From assembly GCA_014338405.1 (NCBI GenBank), contig JTDE01021428.1, forward strand, positions 20,668-84,667: a DNA stretch of 64,000 nucleotides, given 5' to 3'. The number at the start of each line of letters is the position of its first letter. Within the stretch, counting starts at the first letter, position 1. This document shows positions 11,811-26,941 of this stretch, piece after piece. The notes beneath the pieces are model-generated. The model did not search any database and had not been told where the DNA came from. It saw only the letters and a program-made list of their open reading frames with translations. The DNA comes from Paragonimus skrjabini miyazakii. Its lineage: Eukaryota; Platyhelminthes; Trematoda; Plagiorchiida; Troglotrematidae. Made by a program: the position numbers and the translations under genes.

Positions 11811-14800
11811 TAATTCAAATACCAACCCAACTATCTGTGAAGATTTGAAGAAAGGCACTATCGTTTCGAAAACAACGTAAGGAGGTTGCCTAGTTGTTAA
11901 GTAGGAACACCAACATACCGAAGTAGCCAATTTGTCAGGCCAGATATCAGTATAGTGCTAATCTATCGACTAAATTCCTTTAATAAGAGAGTGAGCTATA
12001 TTTTTTGCTAGTGACATGTAGATAGTGAACATTCTGATACCTTCATTTATATTTTTTTCCAACCAGGATCCAATCTTCTCAACGCCATTATTCTGATCAG
12101 CTGACTTTCAGTTTCAATTATAAGATTGAGACGAACTTTAATTTGTAGCATTCAACCGCACAACAATTACGCAATTTTTTCCTTCATGAATTTGAACAAG
12201 GACAGAATCGGTTGCGCAATGTTAGTTGAAAAGCTTGTAAAACCAGATTTGACTGGAATTCCGTCATTTGCGGTCGTAACAAGTTTTGTAGATGGTTAAG
12301 GTTGTTTTCCAATGAAATGTTCTGCCAGAAGGTTTCATTTCTAAACGTGTAAAACTTATATTTTCACTAACACAACTAAAAACATACGTATGAAGTTTTC
12401 AAACTGTCAGCATTTGTGCTTGGGAATAATTAAACGTGTGCATTGAATTAATATGTGAGCTGTTCATGTAAAACAAACGTCTCTATTAAATACCTTAATA
12501 ATTAAAGACAACCAGTAAGTTGCTTGCTACTTATATTCAGTTATTCTGCTGCAGTGAATTTTTTTGTGTGATTTCTACTTGATTCAGAAGTCCTGGTCTT
12601 GTGGTCTTTGAATGTTGTAGTCAGAAAAGTTATTGTACTTTCACATAGGGGATGATCTGAACTTTATTCACAAATCAATGTAGGCGAACCCATCGATATG
12701 ACACTTTGTCTTTGCCCGGTGAGGTGAACAGCACAGTATTCGTCACTGGCTGTTAATCGGAAAATTGAAAAGAGCTTAAATCACGATCGTGATAGAGACA
12801 TACGTTGTTGACGACCCTCAACAAGAGCGAAACTCGAGGTTATTCATTATTTTTTGGAAAAGCTTTGTTGGAGGTTTTACTGAACCGTAAAATCTACGAT
12901 CATTCATGAATGATGTTCAGTTTGCTTGTTTAGTCGCCAACTCTTGCTGATTACAGAGATTAACCTCCCGGTTGATACAATAAAACATATGAGGTTTATC
13001 AGAGTAGCTCAACTATATGTTTAAATATTTTTGAATTTATGCGCCGCTAAATCAAGATTCAAAAACCTCCACTCCGAAACCAGTGTTTTAAGAAAAAGAC
13101 CATGGAAGTCAGTCACATCAACCAGATATAAACTACCGAACAACGATCGTGCTAACTACATTTCACTCGGAAGATTAGCGAAGTGGCTATAGAGTGTATT
13201 CTAAAAGTACAGGATAACCCATCGTTAGAGCTAGTTATAGGCTCAACACAGATGAGGTGACTATATGTAACGGAATGTGACAAGGATATGAGAACCATGT
13301 CTGTACGGTAATACTCCAGCAAGTATCATATATCAGTCGATTGAGAGTAAGTGATTCAAGCAATGATTACTTATATAGGAAGAGAAAAATGCTGGCTATC
13401 CTATTCTTGAAACACATGTCTCAAACAAAATTTGTTATCCAAAATCAGTGAGAACTAGATACCAGAATCCAAACACGAAAATAATAAATAGAGCACTATC
13501 TACACTTCATCGTAGCGTTGGCATTCAGTTAAGCCTTTCGACTAGCCCACTTCAAAGAAAAACATTAAACTTGAGTTTTGCTTTTATCAGAGATACTTTT
13601 TTTCCGGAACGTAATTTACTCTCCGGTCCTCATGCTTGTGAAATCACCGTGTTAATCACAACACTAGTAATGTTACAATAGACATGACCGAATGATCATA
13701 CTCAAACGCCTAACCACAATCTTGTGTGAAAGTTGTTTATTTGACCCGGTCATTTCCAAGACAGAATGAACAGGATCTCTCTGTTTACTCCATTCCAGTC
13801 ATGGTTCCCCTATCCTTACACCTCATGTTCCAGATAGAATTCGCCATACAAAATTAAAAAAACTACTGATCATCAGAGTCCTAGCCTAAAAATAATATGG
13901 AAGAAACCTGAATATAAGGTGCCGTTTTTTGTCTACATTGGCCTAATCAATAAGCCGGTGATTGTAGTGGTCCCCTAATAACAAATAATTTACAATTGAA
14001 ATTGAGCATCTTTAATTGTGTGTAATTTATATGAACGGATGTGTGTCTCGGTCGGTTAGCTTGTGACACAAAGTTAATAAACCATCATTAGTCGTATAAA
14101 AGTTTAACAATTTAGTTCATGTTTGTCCTTCTGACTGGGGATGTTGTGTTTCACAAATCATTAGCAGGTAAGGTTACGGAAGATGACGGCTAATCCTGTG
14201 TGAAATGAAACTATTTAATAACACGAGATGTTGAAAGACATTAAGTGTTTTTTAAAGTACTTATCGTAACCCAACAAACAACTTGTTATCGAATACTGTC
14301 TCATTTTTCGGCTTTCCTTTTCACTAGCAAACTTGGATTATTTTCTTATCATTTAGATGGCAACATGGTATGTGGACATCAACATCAATCATTGTTATTG
14401 ATGACAGCGCTGAGATAAATGTCACCATTAAATCTGAATGATACTTTGAGGCATTATTGTGGAGACCACTAAACGACAAACAGGAGAGAAGAGTGCACAA
14501 TATCCTGATCGGATGTGTGTTAAACATTATCAGTTCATGAAGTTTAACTGTACTGGTTTATAACCCGACATTTTCTTGGGCGGTTTTGTACCAGTTTCAT
14601 CTCAAAAGGTAGAGGTAGTCTGAACGAGGGTCAAAATAGTAACTCTTCTTGCTTCGGGCTTATCTTCCCAATCGCTCGGTCACAAGCTCAATTGTAATGT
14701 AATTGCTGCATACCTTGTCCACAAGCTGTAATCATGTGGTCGGTGATCGTGCGAATGAACATCGCTTCTCAACGGGAAGTTTCCGTTTTTCAGAATCTCA

Positions 14801-17800
14801 TTTGTCCTTTGTCTAAGCTACAAATGCAATTGATCGTGAGACTCATTTTGAAATGTCGGTTTGACGGTGCGCAGCCAGAATGCTGTAGGCGCGGTTTCAA
14901 GCCCCTAAGCTGTAACCAGTGCAAGCCAATACTCCAATACAGAATGAGATCCTCTTCGCCAGCGCAGTGCGGCCAAGTTACACATCGATTAATACTTTAC
15001 GGTAGACGCTAGCGCATTCGTCTTTTTTTACAGCCGGCCATCATTCATTGCATTATTTTTATTGGTGTTTCTGAATGCGTTATTAACTCTGCCTGCACTC
15101 GATTCATTCATGGACAATTTCAAGTTTCTGGCTTCTCCAGGAGCAAAATAAACGTTTGAAAGAAGTCACATTGAGGGTTCTTTACTTTGAATGATTGGAA
15201 GACATACAACATTATATTCTGTATGTAGCACACAACATTTTCTACTAGGGAGTCTACCAACTGATACGTTGATAGATATATATTTCTGTGATAACTCATT
15301 TTCAGGTATAGCAAATCAAGTGGTAAAGCCTGCAAGTGTTGAACGCACTTTGCCTCTTCGAAGACCAAGTTAATTCTATAAAATTGGGTTAGGTGTAGCC
15401 TTTGTTTTGGTATGGTAAACAATCATAGTTGTTCCTTTCGTCTATCGAGATAGTTTCATCTCATCAACGCATGTGGTTGCTGTCCGAGTTTAGATAAGAC
15501 CCAAGTAATATAGATATGCGATCCGAATCAACGAAGGAAAACAGCATGTCCAAACACAGTGGTTGCTCTAGCGGACGAGCTTCCAAACCGCACTGGGAGC
15601 TCAGATATTTCATTTTTGGATTTAATCACCCACCCGTCCCACAGTCTCATATGAAATTCACCAAATGATCTAGGGTGTCGACTGTCCCTGCCAAACTTCT
15701 CAAAACGTTCATGTAGGTATCTACAAACTACTGTTAAACAGTGAATGTGTACTGCCAGCAAGCAGTTTGGTAGGTATGTTGACTTAAGAAAAAATCGATT
15801 GTAAGACATTTTGAATCGAACCAGTGTCCGCGATGATGGCGATTACACGAAGGTCTTCATCATTATTGATATACAGACAACGACTGGGTATTCATTGTGG
15901 ATGAGAGTGAAACAAAGTAAGCTTGAACCGCCTTCACTCGAATAAAATGTGAGCATGAACTTTCCGTCTGACAACCTTTGGTCCCATCGAATCAACTTGT
16001 GCCAAAAAGGTATAGCTGTGTTATCAGTTCTACAGTCTGCCGGCGTGTATTTTAGATATCTTGGAGGTCGTGGCCGATAACTGTTGTGCAGAAGGCATAC
16101 AGCCTCGCTGGATAGATCGCCCAGTCTATTTGCCAACTGAGCGTATAGCATAGCGCATATTGTTCACTTGGACATTGGTATTTCGATGAAAAATCACAAA
16201 AATTTGATTAAGAGTGAGCAAGGACTAAACTGCCATACTTAGAAGGTTCGACAGCCACTGCTAGCCAGGCTGGGGACTGTGCGAGCATCCATACTTCCAC
16301 GTGGAAACTTGTTCAGAATTGACAGCTTGTCTTATTTAAACCTGTGCTTAGGTCGGTAAAACTACAGATTGTGGTCTTTATACCATCTCTGTTCACCTGC
16401 TGCTTTGTCCGCTAAGACATTTTAGGTTACCATATTGTGTAATTTTAACGGATAAACGTGTGCGTACACCCCCGGTTTAAGATAAAGTGTTCATTGGAAC
16501 AGAATGACAGCAGCTCATTCCTCACCATGCAAGGGTCAGTTCGATCCAGGTGTCTGCAGACGTACTTTTCACAGTGAACTACAAACGGTCAAATAAAATT
16601 CAATAGTACCCAAGCTTAGCATTTCGTTATACTAAAAGTCATCTTGTAAGCACGCCAGGCATCCCAGGGGCAACTATATGCAGTCATGATTAAAGGGATC
16701 CATTACTTCATGCCTTGACTGTAAGTACAAATTACAAATTGAACGTCACTGTTCCTCTTTAACTAAGCAAATCGAAAAACGCAATTGTTTACCTTTAAAA
16801 GCTTTCACGATTAAACGGATGCCCACCAACTACATCCTATTGATGTGCTGTTTAACACAGAAAATGGACAAACTGTCAATGATGAAGGAAACTAATGACG
16901 CATAGCGATTAGTTCGAGTGCGAAGAAGCATCAAACAAAGCACACATTACACCATCTTTTAGAGAAAAGCAAGCTGTCATTTAAACGGCTTTCAGTTGTG
17001 TTCCAATGCGAGGCAAACAGGTGTTTTCTTTGTGAGACATAGATAGATTCTGTGAATACGTTTGACCAATCGAAAAATAAAATCATTGCATGTCGGCTCG
17101 AGGAGGAAAACTTGTAGTCGTGATTAACGGATTCAGAACACTATGATAATTGGTTAATGCAGCTGATATAGGGCGAGTTTATAATCGCTCACCAAATCAA
17201 CAGCTTATTGAACCAACTACGGTAAATGATAAGTGAACCTGTCTGATACTGCCAGAGCAGCCGTAGGAGTGTACTTCAATAGGACGTCTGTAAGCAACGA
17301 TGAGACATACGAAAGGCTGGTCACACATGTAACCGTGAATTTAATCATTTATATTAATGTGAACAGGACAATGCGTTCGACCTGCCTGTTGCATAGTAAT
17401 GCAGTGAACACTGTCTGCAACGGTTGTCTGTCATGTCTCAGGTGCAAGACAACTCTTGACGGTAGTCTACGTACTCAGTAACAAACGTATGAAATCATAA
17501 GAAAATACTCACTTTTGTCGAGCACAGATATCTCAACTTTTATTTTCTATCGCAATTACAACTTTATAAAGATAGTAGAAGACAAAAAACGGCAAAAAAT
17601 AACGTCGTCCATTGTAGAAAAATCACGAAAGCTGCAACTGTGTCATGGTACATTTTGTGAGTGTGGTTACATGAATGTGTGTTTACAAGAAGTAGAATAA
17701 ATATGAGACGGAGGAAGCTGTGTTTTTGGCAGTCACACAGAAAGCTATGGTCTGACGATGTCAGCCAAAAGAGATCACAATATGCTACGTTGTTTTTAGA

Positions 17801-20800
17801 GGGCTAATTCTGTTTGCAGATGGCATTTCATATTGCAGAAGTGGGACAGTCGAAACGTCAGAAAAACGTGCTTACCAAAATTAAACAAAACAAAATTTGC
17901 CCATCTTCACGAACAAATGGTGTACCTTAATATAAGACAGAAGAGTTGAGAGCTTTGAAAATTATTCGGAATTTTTCCGTGATATGTAGAAAAGATTGCA
18001 TTGGTGGTTTGTCTAGTCCAGTAAAATTTCGTCTTTGCACTGAAACGGATCTGTAATTTAACTGGTAGATTGCAAACGGACAAAGTCTAGTTAATTGCAA
18101 AAACATTATTGTGGTAATTTATTGCAAATAAAACAACGTAATCTACTTCCATATTGTGTACCTGGCTCCTGTTTTACATAGTGTGCTTGATTAAAACATA
18201 TTCATCTTTCCGGCCAAAAACACTCGTCAACTGTCGCCAGTTTTTAGTGCTAAGAAAAAATATTGTTGATGTTCATCGGCGGAGGTTCAACTCCTATGTT
18301 CGGGGATAAATGTTTCGTAACGGATTTTAGATAGATGTTACACAGAACAAATTAACCTCAAGGTTGTCAGAATATGGGGTCTGCGCAAACACAATAGTTC
18401 CAACCACCTGTAGAGAATAAACTCTACTCACTACATCTTTTGTATACGGTGAAAATCAAGCAATAATGTTGCAGGAAAAGTATTTTTTGAAAAGATATGT
18501 TGTTGCAGGTATCCTTACTTTATAATGTGTTGATCTTACGACTTTCAAGAAAGTGACATTTCCAGAGAGCAAGCCTTCAAGGACTTTGAAAAGATCTTGG
18601 TTTGCTTACTTGCCGGAATCCTACTGCCGGTGATAGTAGAGCAATTCTCAAGATGCCATAATAAAAGGCCCGAAATTAACTGGACTCAGATGCTTCGGTG
18701 AGGGGATGTCTAACCAAAACAGACTTATATTAGGTTTGTGCTCAGATCCTGTCATTAAGTTTCCTCATCTCTTGGACTATAGTAAATAAACTTCAGATTA
18801 AAAATGTATTATTATTAAAGTCGTTGTAGTGGGTTTAATCATCCTTTCAGAAGGTTGAGGTTTACAAAGTGGGTTGACTGTACAGGGACTATTTTGTTGG
18901 TGCATGTCATAAGTACGTAGGCTAAGTCGCCAAGATGTTTTAACACAGGTTATATATAACATTACAATTGGTGTTCAGTAGACAGTCACTTGAAACGAAG
19001 ATGTCAAGACCGAGAACATATCAGAGGGAGGTATATAACAATTGTCTTAAAAATGGCTTGAGCAATGAATACTTTTTGGCTATAAGGAAGCTGGTCACAT
19101 GCTCAGCCAGTGCCCGCGATCGGCTTTGTTATGTTTATGTCAGGTTTCTTTCTCAGATTTTTGCAGAACTGAGGTACGCTGTGGCAGCATATTACACTCG
19201 CAAACAGGATATTTGTTTTCATAAGTACTCAGTTGGGCTTGTTTAAGAATACATGTATAACTGTTGATGCATGCATGTTCAACTGTAATAAATGGTGCGT
19301 TATTCTGCGTTCTTTTTGTTTCAGAGAACTTGTTGGAAACACTGGTGCAAATAATTACCATATCATGTGTTAGTACCAAAGTCCAACACCACGAGGGCAA
19401 AATTCAGAAAATCAACTTGCTTTTCTCAAAGTCAACTCACAATCTCAATAATTATGAGCGTCTCAACCTTATACACTTGATAAAAGGGTCTGTGCAAATT
19501 CCATGTACAATTATTGTCACACGATTCATGTGCATACGCGGAAAGAAGTCAACTTATACACCTTCATCAAAGCTAATTCTCACCTCGATGCGAACCACCT
19601 ATCGTAAATATGGATGCATTCGGGTTTGTCCTGAGGAAGTTGGAGCGCTGCGTATTTTGAGCGATTCTAAAAGCGTAATACAGTCGTTATTAGTTAAAGT
19701 GCATAAATCTGTCAGTCATAACCAAATTAAAGACAGTCCAGTAATCGGACTAAAATGACTCAGCACAGTACAGGTATTACATTAGCCAAAAACTCCATTT
19801 CGTAGTTGTCACAAATTGATTGTGTTTTAAAGAATAAGATCCCAAACAGTGTTGGACGTTCCCTGATAATGCATGTAATGTAGCATACAATTTATGTAGT
19901 TCCACCCTCATGGATGATTGGTTAGATAGATGTCGGCTTTAGCACGTGATCACAAGGTCAGCGGTTAGGGACATCTACTTGGTTCAAATAAAAATTGCTC
20001 ACACAACGGGATATAGTTTTGAGCGCATGCATCGAGAATAAAGGTAATGGCAGACGAATCATTCATTTGTAACTTGCAACACTATGGCAAATAACTCGGA
20101 TACCCGAGAGGCCAGCTCTTCCTAGGAAACGATTAAGAACACAATCACACTGTAATGTTTTCATTGTTTTGTACCTCATTTGCCAACTCCACGTAGCCAC
20201 TGTATCGAATCGCACTGCACGTTTGTTTGTTTTGACAAAATAGTGGAAGCACATGTTTTTAATAAATCCGACTACCCGGACCTGTTAGTTCTTCCTACAA
20301 TGCCAAGGACGGACAATCAGCTAAAACATTCCGTTGTGGAATTGTATTACAACTCCACTGAAACGTAGCACCAACTACGTTTGGTACACTTAAGATGCCC
20401 CAGTAACACTGGAAGTTTCATGGACATTATTTTTCCTTCGTGTGTTCAGTCCTTAACTTCACTCGCTATATTGCGATTTATTGTGATTCACTTATCCACT
20501 ACAAAGTTACGATTTCACTTGCTTATTTTCAGTACCACGGTTACCTGTTCATGCATGAAACAAACTCTAACACTGTTATGTTCTTGACTATCAATATCTA
20601 ATTGTCGGATGAAAATGTCGCTGTGTGTAACGTCTTATTCGACCACAGCGTCTATACTGTCCACAAGTCATATACAGGAGGCCCTTATGACAAAAAGTGA
20701 AAACGTTTGCATCGTTCTCTTAGCGAAATATTTTGCGTACATGCTATCATGTAGTCTTTAGGTGAACCTAACTTTTAGCAGCAGTTCGTAGAACAGGGCG

Positions 20801-21550
20801 ACTACAGGATGGTGTTCTACACATACTTAACCAATGATATGTTGATGTGAATCAGTAGATGAATAGGTGTAATGTCATTCAGATCATTTAAGTCCATATC
20901 TCAGACCTCCCCCGTCGTGTTGATTCCATAACTATCTTATTGATTCTGTGGTCTTGATTTACAGATCATGTGGAATATGGCAAACGGTTTTCTTTCAAAC
21001 AAAAAAGCCATCACCACCGTTTTCACATTTTAATGAATGTATTCTCCTCGTTTGACCTTAACGATCATGTTCAAATATACAGAGATGACTGACCTTTGGT
21101 TTCGAACGTGGTGGCTTTACAGGTATCTTTTTGTACCAGTTCTGATAATTTTCCCTGGAAAGTTGTTGTCGATAGTTGAACGACCAAGCATCTGTTGACT
21201 GACATTGACAAGACTCTATTTTTGTGCATCTGTCAGCATATTTTTGTAACGTGATGCAACTCCAGTATTCCATATAAAATTGCGACAAAAACTTTTACTG
21301 CTACCCGCTTCTTTGTAAAGCTGGAGGATGGTGAACCAACTGACTTTTAAGATCGATGTCCATCAATGTGACATATCTTCCAGATTTATGATTCTCTTTG
21401 TTGGTTAACACTTCCGAGTTGAAGCAATACATAGCATTACTTACATTTCATACAACCCCCTATAAACTTTCTTTCGCGAGAGATTCCATAAATATGAGAA
21501 TCAGTTAACATTTCATATATCGTGAACAATCTGTTGAGGTTCATTGGCGC
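11811..21550. other. Long gene-free stretch downstream of the QKI gene
   Basis: No exon, RNA gene or transposon domain recognised over nearly 10 kb. Open frames worth recording: a 164-codon plus-strand frame at 19264-19758 and two neighbouring minus-strand frames of 93 and 102 codons (15528-15809, 15843-16151). None shows a known motif or a convincing splice partner. AT-rich throughout, without obvious tandem repeats. Confidence 0.4.
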
Positions 21551-21562
21551 ACCATTTAATAT
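21551..21562 (-). promoter_or_regulatory. Possible poly(A) signal of the QKI gene
   Basis: An ATTAAA hexamer on the minus strand lies about 150 bases past the in-frame stop at 21707. It is the nearest poly(A)-signal-like hexamer I noticed, but the hexamer is common in AT-rich DNA. Confidence 0.25.
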
Positions 21563-21706
21563 ACACGAATTTCATTGAGTAGATTTCGAACAGTCAACGG
21601 AAACATCGCACCCAATGGATGAGTAATAAATATTGACAAGTAGCACATCCGACAAAAAACATGTAAACACATTGTCGACTCATCAACTGCTACGTGAAAA
21701 TTGTAT

Positions 21707-21987
21707 TTACTGGAACCTACCGGATTCCTGTCCAGCTTGAGAGATAGCTGCTCCATAGTCAAACAGATTGAGACTATCTACCATAGAGGTAGACAACGTT
21801 GTCATGGGATATAAGGAAGTAGATGGTTTTGTAAGGTTAGGTCCGGGTATATTCATTCTTATGTTGGCCAGCTGGATGTTTGCGTTTGCCATTCCATTGT
21901 TGGCACTCCCTGCTAGAAGAGCTGCCGCGAAAGCATTAACTTGATCTTGCGTAGGATTTGCGGTGCAACCTATTAGGTTAGGAGATA
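21707..21987 (-). CDS. QKI: QKI exon 7 (probable last coding exon)
   Basis: The acceptor is a pyrimidine-rich tract ending CTGCATTACAG, just upstream of 21987. Entry is in phase 1 and continues from exon 6 as A-V-SPNLIG. The exon codes for a low-complexity tail rich in Ala, Asn and Ser (AFAAALLAGSANNGMANANI). The frame ends with QESGRFQ and a TAA at 21707. A usable donor (TCCG|GTAGGT, exon end at 21721) lies just before that stop and would leave in phase 1, so a further exon is possible. I could not find one downstream, so reading into the stop is my default. Confidence 0.65.
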
Positions 21988-24900
21988 CTGTAATGCAGAA
22001 CAATAATGACAATAAATATGCTTGATTATACTTTGGTTAGATTCTTCTCAAGTTATGGTTGATTTCAATTCATAGTACAAAGAAACAGTTAGAAGTTAAG
22101 ATTAAATTGTTGTTTGTGTAAATGGAAGTTAGATAATGGACTAGCAGGAAAACAGTGAAATGATTACTTTTGTTTCATTCGACCTAGTTGGATAATGTAA
22201 AGAACTTGACACTTTACCTTGGACTGTAAGCGAGATGGTCCACGATTAGTCATATCCACAAAGAAAATTCAAAGGCAAAGTTTGGCTGACTTACTAAAAT
22301 AATGATATTTTGGATACTTCAGTGCTAATTTGTTAATGCTGGCGTTGCTCACATACCTTTCAACAATCTCAACATTGAAAACAAAGCATAGTCTTAAGGT
22401 CATTAGAATTATCACCAATCTTCTCATCGGAAGTTGATTAGTCATGTATTGTTAGACTGTTTTCTAAACAGTTAATTTTTGAAAGGGGTCGACTGGAAAG
22501 TCTATAGGAATGCGACAGCTGCGATCAATTGCGGGTGATGTTCGACTTCAGAATCTAGAATTGTCATTGTTATACCTGCGCCGATAAAAGGTATGCCACG
22601 TAATCGCGCCCATTGTCCGCTCATCCCAAATATTGTGGACCTTGGAAAAGTTCACATGATAACGTCACCCATTGACAAAGGCGAAAATCAGTTTGTTTGT
22701 TGAGCTTTATGCCCAAATGTTGAATCTGTTTCTACATGGGTACACAATTTTATCTTCGGAAGGCAAGAATTAGAAGGCCTTTGCACGGGATTATTGGAGT
22801 AAATTAACATAGACAGTAGGCTAGATAAGTATCATTGGTTGTCGCATCTTGAACTTTACTTCGTAAACTATATGTGCCTTGTCACATAAATGTTCACTAC
22901 TTGTTTTGCAACGTTCACACGTTTGCACTGATACCAAACAACGTTGGTTTCTTGCGGGAGATTGACTTTTCATCATTTCTTCCATCATTCTACAGTTGCA
23001 AAGAGCTCTCTCCACCGGTCATCACTTTGTTGTTTGCATCCCGTTCACGATGATCGTGAAAATGTATCGTTTCCGTCGAATTACTGATACTGTTGCAAGT
23101 TTCCGCATACTTTACGTCAAAATATCCCAATTTCTCCCCCGGGTCGTCAGACAAACTAACTAAGTAGCTATCTTAAATTTCATAAGAATGATCCCCAACT
23201 ATTCCCGCTATAGTTATTATAGTGACACGCCTGTCGTTTCACGTAAAATGGCTGAAATAACTGACAACTGTTTGAAAACTGACTGCAAAGTTTGTGTACG
23301 TTTTTACTCTTCCACACTGGCCTTGTCGCTCGTTTTCTGATTCTGCAGTTCTGTCCGCAAAAGATTTGAAACTAACGGCCACTTGTGTAGCCTTTCACTC
23401 CATGGTTGAATGTATTCGACGCTCACCTTTACGACATCAAACTGTCACAGTATCTGGGGGTATCGTGGTACTTCTGGCGCGTCACATCACGGCATTTGGT
23501 GTTTTTATCTGTTATATCCACTTCACCCAGTGCATGTTTGATGAGTTCGCATTACAGCCGTGGGTCACGTAGAAATGCCAAGATGTCTATTGAACTCTTT
23601 TCTCGTTTTAGTAATAGATCATAATTTTTGCCCTGTCTTATAGTAATACAAAAGGAGAATTTTGGTAATTATCGTAAGTTACTTATCAGTCGGCTGGTGA
23701 TACCTATACAATAGCATCAAATACTCATCATTTTGTGACTGAAGCAATAAATCTAATTCGCCTTGCTACATCAATTTTCTTGAATAGTTTCGACTAGCTG
23801 CACAGCATACTACTTCATTTACTCCTATAGAATTATGTTTCATTTACCATCAGCTTGTACTGAAAGCAGTTGGTATCAGTATACTGAGGGGGTCGGCTTT
23901 ATAACCTTGACAACCTGCGTCGTCTCCATTCAACTTGTCTGCTATAAAGCATAGCAATCGCTCTGAACATAGAAACAGGCACCCTTTGGCATCTCTGAAA
24001 AATTCCGCAAGAGATTTAACGTGTTAAGCTAACCGCGGTAATTCCAATATTCACAGGTGTCACATGAAATGCTATTTATACACTAAAATATAGCTGGCGG
24101 AGACTGTTTTCATCGGCAATAAGATGCAGTTATTTAAACCAGCTGCATGAACGATCACCCAGAGTATCTAACACAAAGCACCTGGTCTTCGTGCCCTATA
24201 CTGGAGTGTAAGCACAAAGGTAATCAAACCAGTGACATAATAGCCTTGTAATTTACTGTACCGGTACACTATTATAGCAGATGGGATAGAAGAGGTTGTG
24301 TTCAAATTTAAAACCTCCAAATCACTTTTTTCATTCAATCGTTCGATTCCTCCAGGTTCCAGTCGTATAGCAGCTAAATGTGAATGTGTTGTACTTGACG
24401 AAGAACGTTTTGCAAACACTTTGCTTCAGCGACAACTAACGAAGTGATGGGCGGTTGTTTTAACTGTGTTACGCCCAATTCGAACCACGTACTCTGAGGA
24501 ACTGAACATCCAAATTGTAGTTCAGACACTGACATTTAGACCAGGAAGTCACGATTACTGGGTTTGTAGGGAAGGAAGTGTGTTGCTTCCTTTGACTCAT
24601 GCACTCTTTTACCTCCAACATTTTGCTGTTAGTCACCAGAACAGATCGTTCGAACAACCTCTCCGAACACATTATCAGACTGTGTTGCTTACTCTTCAGT
24701 TTACAGACCAATCACTAAAGAAGTGATTCAACAACCAGGAAAAATAGAAAGAAGTCTTTCGACCTCAGTACACTGTTCGCAACGTCCAAGATTCACATGT
24801 TATCGTTGGATGGGTGCATCAAAGTTCCGCTTTAGAAAAGACCATTAAATCGATCACGTATTTCTGTTCAAGCCACAGTGGATTACGCCAGAAAGCAAAA

Positions 24901-26910
24901 TTTGAGGAATAAACATTTCGATCTTCCTGAAAACTCAATAACACACGAATCACACCACAGTAAAAGACAATAAAAATCGTGCAAAAGATTGTTAAACTTT
25001 GTGGTGCGTTAGCGCCGTTAACAACAAAAAGGTAGACTTATCTGAACGCGAAGGCAGCGATCGAGTGTGGATGGTGTTTAATTTTGAAAAAGGTAAACTA
25101 TCGAACAGAACGTACACACTGAAACGGACCGTACTGATTCAATGAGCATATAAGTTAACTAATTACTAATGTACTTTATTATATACATTAAATACCCCTC
25201 AAAATTTGTCGCAGCCGTCATAGTTTCGGTCAGTTCCTTTCAAACAGTTTTTATCGTTTTAGAGCTCATGAGTAGTGTATATCCTTACCCTGAGCGGGAC
25301 TGGAACTTCGCCCACATTTTCATGAGCGAACCATGTTGATTGCTGCACTACTGACCTAATAATGAGTATGACTGAGTTAACCTATACAAACGTTTGGCCA
25401 TATCCATTTGTGAGTGATGCCTATTGTGTAGACTGCAGTAACGGTTGATTGAGTGACAAAGAAAATACAGGACGATCCACTGCGAATTATGGCTTTATAC
25501 CTTGTAAAAGCGTTGTGATGCACCAAGCGTAAAAGCTGAAAACAAAAAAGCGCTGCACTGTTTTTTTTAGTGGTATCCCGTTAGGATCCAGTTTTCTGTC
25601 AATTACAGTGGTAAAGCACTGACTGCTCAAATGATTGTTGTCGTGTTGTCATACTATACGTGAGTTTATGTTTCATTTTTGAACCAGTGGTAAATTTGAA
25701 TGACGTTCTATGTAAATCAGCTCAGTGAAGTTGATTCGCAATATTCTGTCACTATAAAACAGCCTATATTGTAGCGAAAAGGCGTCCAATAAAGCACAAT
25801 CTTTATTGNNNNNNNNNNNNNNNNNNNNNNNNNNNNNNNNNNNNNNNNNNNNNNNNNNNNNNNNNNNNNNNNNNNNNNNNNNNNNNNNNNNNNNNNNNNN
25901 NNNNNNNNGCCACGTCTCGCCCGTTGGTCCGATCCGGTCGAGCGATGACTCATCCGGTCGCCCACGCCGTTCTCCATCCGCTCACCGTGGATGTTTGAAC
26001 GCACCTCCCCCTTGCGTTGGGGTATTCCGCCGTGAGCTGGAATGCTCGCACTTCCTGCCTGATAATCCCCCACAATATGAGCTGTGTTTCTTGTTTCAAG
26101 TGTCATATTCATTAGATTTAAAGCCCACTATTCCCGTGCTCATCAATGGGACATCCGCACATACTGAGCTTTCTCGACAGGGTTAACGGATAACTTTCAC
26201 CCATGTTAGTTAATTGCGTAACTAACGGAATTCAAGAGTTACAGACTAATCCAAACTTACATTCATCCGGGACTTTCTGCATATAGTTGGGTCACCACTG
26301 CACAATGTAACATTGTCAAATGTGTGGCTTGACTGCATGCCGTTTCACATGAGTGTCACATGAGGTATTTGAAAAATCTGACTAAAGCGATTGGTGCAAA
26401 TAGCTAAATACCGGGAAACTGGAAACTAACAGTTACAAAATGTTGTTTTGAAAAAATTCGGATCTCGTAACACATCCTTACCGGCGGTTTGTAAACCTGA
26501 GGTCATAGTGAAAGGCAGGGCAGACAATCCGAGCCCGGGTGTGGAGGCCGACAGCGGGGTAGGCAACGGTAAGCCCATACCTACAGGAGCACCTGGACTG
26601 ACCGCACCAACCGTCTGTCCCAAGACATTGGAGAACATTGAATTCGATAAGTAAGAGGTAAGATTTCCGCCATTTGGAAGACTAAGGGGAGAAGTTCCTG
26701 TGGGTTGTTGAATAGCTGATGTTGCTGCAGACCCGGGTAGGCTGACTAGGGCTGGATTAAGTGTTATACTGGAGGATTGTGACTGTAGGCGTGCGAGTAG
26801 TTGGTTAGTAGATTGTGAGGCCGTAGGCTGGAACAACTGAGCTGCAGCTGCTGCAGCTACAGCAGCCTGATTATTTAAGACGGTCATGGATTGCTGCTGA
26901 AGTATCAGTT

Positions 26911-26941
<31 letters not shown>

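Larger units (their letters stand above)
21988..26481. other. QKI intron 6, no further exon recognised
   Basis: Holds a SINE tail (22470-22600), an assembly gap (25809-25908) and a GC-richer block after the gap. Short frames at 23.3-23.6 kb and 24.2-24.7 kb show no known motif. Confidence 0.5.

Noticed and set aside
16490..16570. GTTCGATCC, a tRNA B-box-like motif
   Set aside because: No A box at the right distance and no cloverleaf arms can be drawn.
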